Assembly: GCF_905475395.1 (NCBI RefSeq)
Contig: NC_058340.1
Location: 62,040,181 to 62,104,180 of the forward strand
Reading direction: 5' to 3'
DNA from: Chrysoperla carnea
Taxonomy: Eukaryota; Arthropoda; Insecta; Neuroptera; Chrysopidae
Length of the DNA stretch: 64,000 nucleotides
Shown: positions 63,068 through 64,000 of the stretch, piece after piece
How positions within the stretch are numbered: the stretch's first letter is position 1
How the letters are laid out: the number at the start of each line of letters is the position of its first letter
Translations under genes and position numbers: made by a program
Notes under the pieces: generated by a model
Database searches by the model: none
What the model saw: only the letters and a program-made list of their open reading frames with translations
What the model was told of the DNA's origin: nothing

Positions 63068-63660
63068 ATGATACCAATACCTTGTATCATTGATGCAGAA
63101 GACTACGTTTACTTGGGTCGAATTGTATCATTTAATAATCGCTATAACAAAGAAATCCAACGTCGTTGCGCCAAATCCTGGCAGAAATTCTGGTCTCTGA
63201 AAGAAGTCCTGAGAGAAGATTTTTCTTTAAGGGTGAAAGTTCAGGTAATTGATACATGCATAACACCAGTTTTAACGTATAGATGTCAATCTTGGGCTCT
63301 AACAGACATGATTGGCCATAAACTGGATATCTGCCAGAGAAGAATGGAACGCTGTATTCTCAATATTACCTGGAGAGATAAAATTATAAATAAGGAGAAA
63401 AACACAAATTAGCTCAGCAAAGTTTATTGCTAAAAAGCTAAAGTGGACCTGGACAGGACACATTTTACGATCAAAAAATCGATCGATGGACAAAGCGAAT
63501 TATATTCTGGACACCAAGAATGAATAATAGAAATTGTGGAAGACAACGTAAGAGATGTCGGATGAGTTTAGAAACTACGGTGGAAATACATGGTCGAGAA
63601 TTGCTACTGACAGACAAGCGTGGAGAAACGCATTAGACATTCTGCCCTTATTGTAATTAC
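63068..63660 (+). pseudogene. LINE reverse transcriptase C-terminal fragment, second copy
   Basis: The frame 63068-63412 carries YLGRIVSFNNRYNKEIQRRC, WSLKEVLREDFSLRVKVQV, TYRCQSWALT and RRMERCILNITWRDK, which follow the catalytic region in RTE-like LINEs. A frameshift near 63405 moves to AKKLKWTWTGHILRSKN. A stop at about 63522 precedes TDRQAWRNAL. The YADD catalytic core and endonuclease are missing. It may extend into 3' UTR sequence toward 64000. Confidence 0.78.
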
Positions 63661-64000
63661 ATTCACATTTGTGCAGAATGGAGAGGCCGTTGGCCATTTA
63701 TTGGCAAATTGATGAAAGATCAAAAATTTTTTTAACTTCCAGTACCGAAGTTACCGGGTTTATTTCTGTACGTCATTCATGTAATTCGCTTCGAACACTT
63801 ACGCAAAGCTAGTATCCAGCAACGCTGTTCTTATTTGCAGGGATGAGACACCAACGGGTGTGACATTCATATTCTTATCTGTACTCACTTGTACCGTGCT
63901 AAACTGACGCCATTGTGCTTAAACTTACTTATACATACAGGAGCATGTTTTTAAACATGATTCCTGGTAGGTCATTTCACCCGAAAAATTTTAGCGTGAG
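63661..64000 (+). other. Right edge, possibly the 3' UTR of the LINE copy
   Basis: Less AT-rich than average. It contains the small hairpin ATGTTTTTAAACAT near 63950 and no open frame of note. It runs off the window. Confidence 0.35.

Noticed and set aside
1-64000. tRNA, rRNA or snRNA genes
   Set aside because: I looked for tRNA B-box-like GGTTCGAATCC motifs and cloverleaf spacing and for conserved rRNA words and found none I could support.

Overview
The window is eukaryotic and almost certainly from an insect. Coding sequence is split by many GT-AG introns, the DNA is strongly AT-rich, and the genes are insect types: a secreted S1 chymotrypsin-like protease, a fatty acyl-CoA reductase, a tetraspan protein resembling the septate-junction pasiflora group, and a type II membrane protein with LDL-receptor class A repeats. 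The protease promoter has a TATA box and a TCAGT-type insect initiator. I cannot assign the order or species from the sequence alone.

Four genes could be assembled exon by exon with consistent splice phase. (1) 6055-9064, plus: serine protease, six exons, 273 aa. (2) 30578-44520, plus: fatty acyl-CoA reductase, nine exons, 577 aa, with an 8.9-kb first intron. (3) 50941-46911, minus: four-helix membrane protein, four exons, 252 aa. (4) 58151-53088, minus: type II membrane protein with three LDLa domains, four exons, 331 aa. The last two lie in tandem on the minus strand. The four genes do not form a shared pathway; this looks like an ordinary gene-poor insect region.

Most of the rest is mobile-element debris. 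There are three hAT-type insertions with recognisable 8-bp target duplications (12182-13480, 18773-19526, 60760-62720), a mariner-derived perfect-symmetry foldback (20008-20526), a pogo/Tigger-like element (28190-28584), many TA-flanked foldback or MITE elements, two decayed fragments of one LINE family (58668-59110, 63068-63660), a possible retroelement endonuclease fragment (59428-59700), and several dispersed families. These include an eight-copy ~560-bp family, called family A here, a three-copy TA-flanked MITE (family B), family C (two inverted copies) and family E (four copies). A tandem array of 32-bp units bounded by inverted repeats sits in intron 1 of the reductase gene.

The best observations are the mariner-derived palindrome carrying two opposed copies of the transposase 5' end, a 69-bp intron in the tetraspan gene that has been enlarged to 597 bp by one MITE, the nested composite hAT element, and the inverted-repeat-bounded array in the reductase intron. 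I saw no tRNA, rRNA, CRISPR array or bacterial-type operon, and no convincing new multi-gene system.
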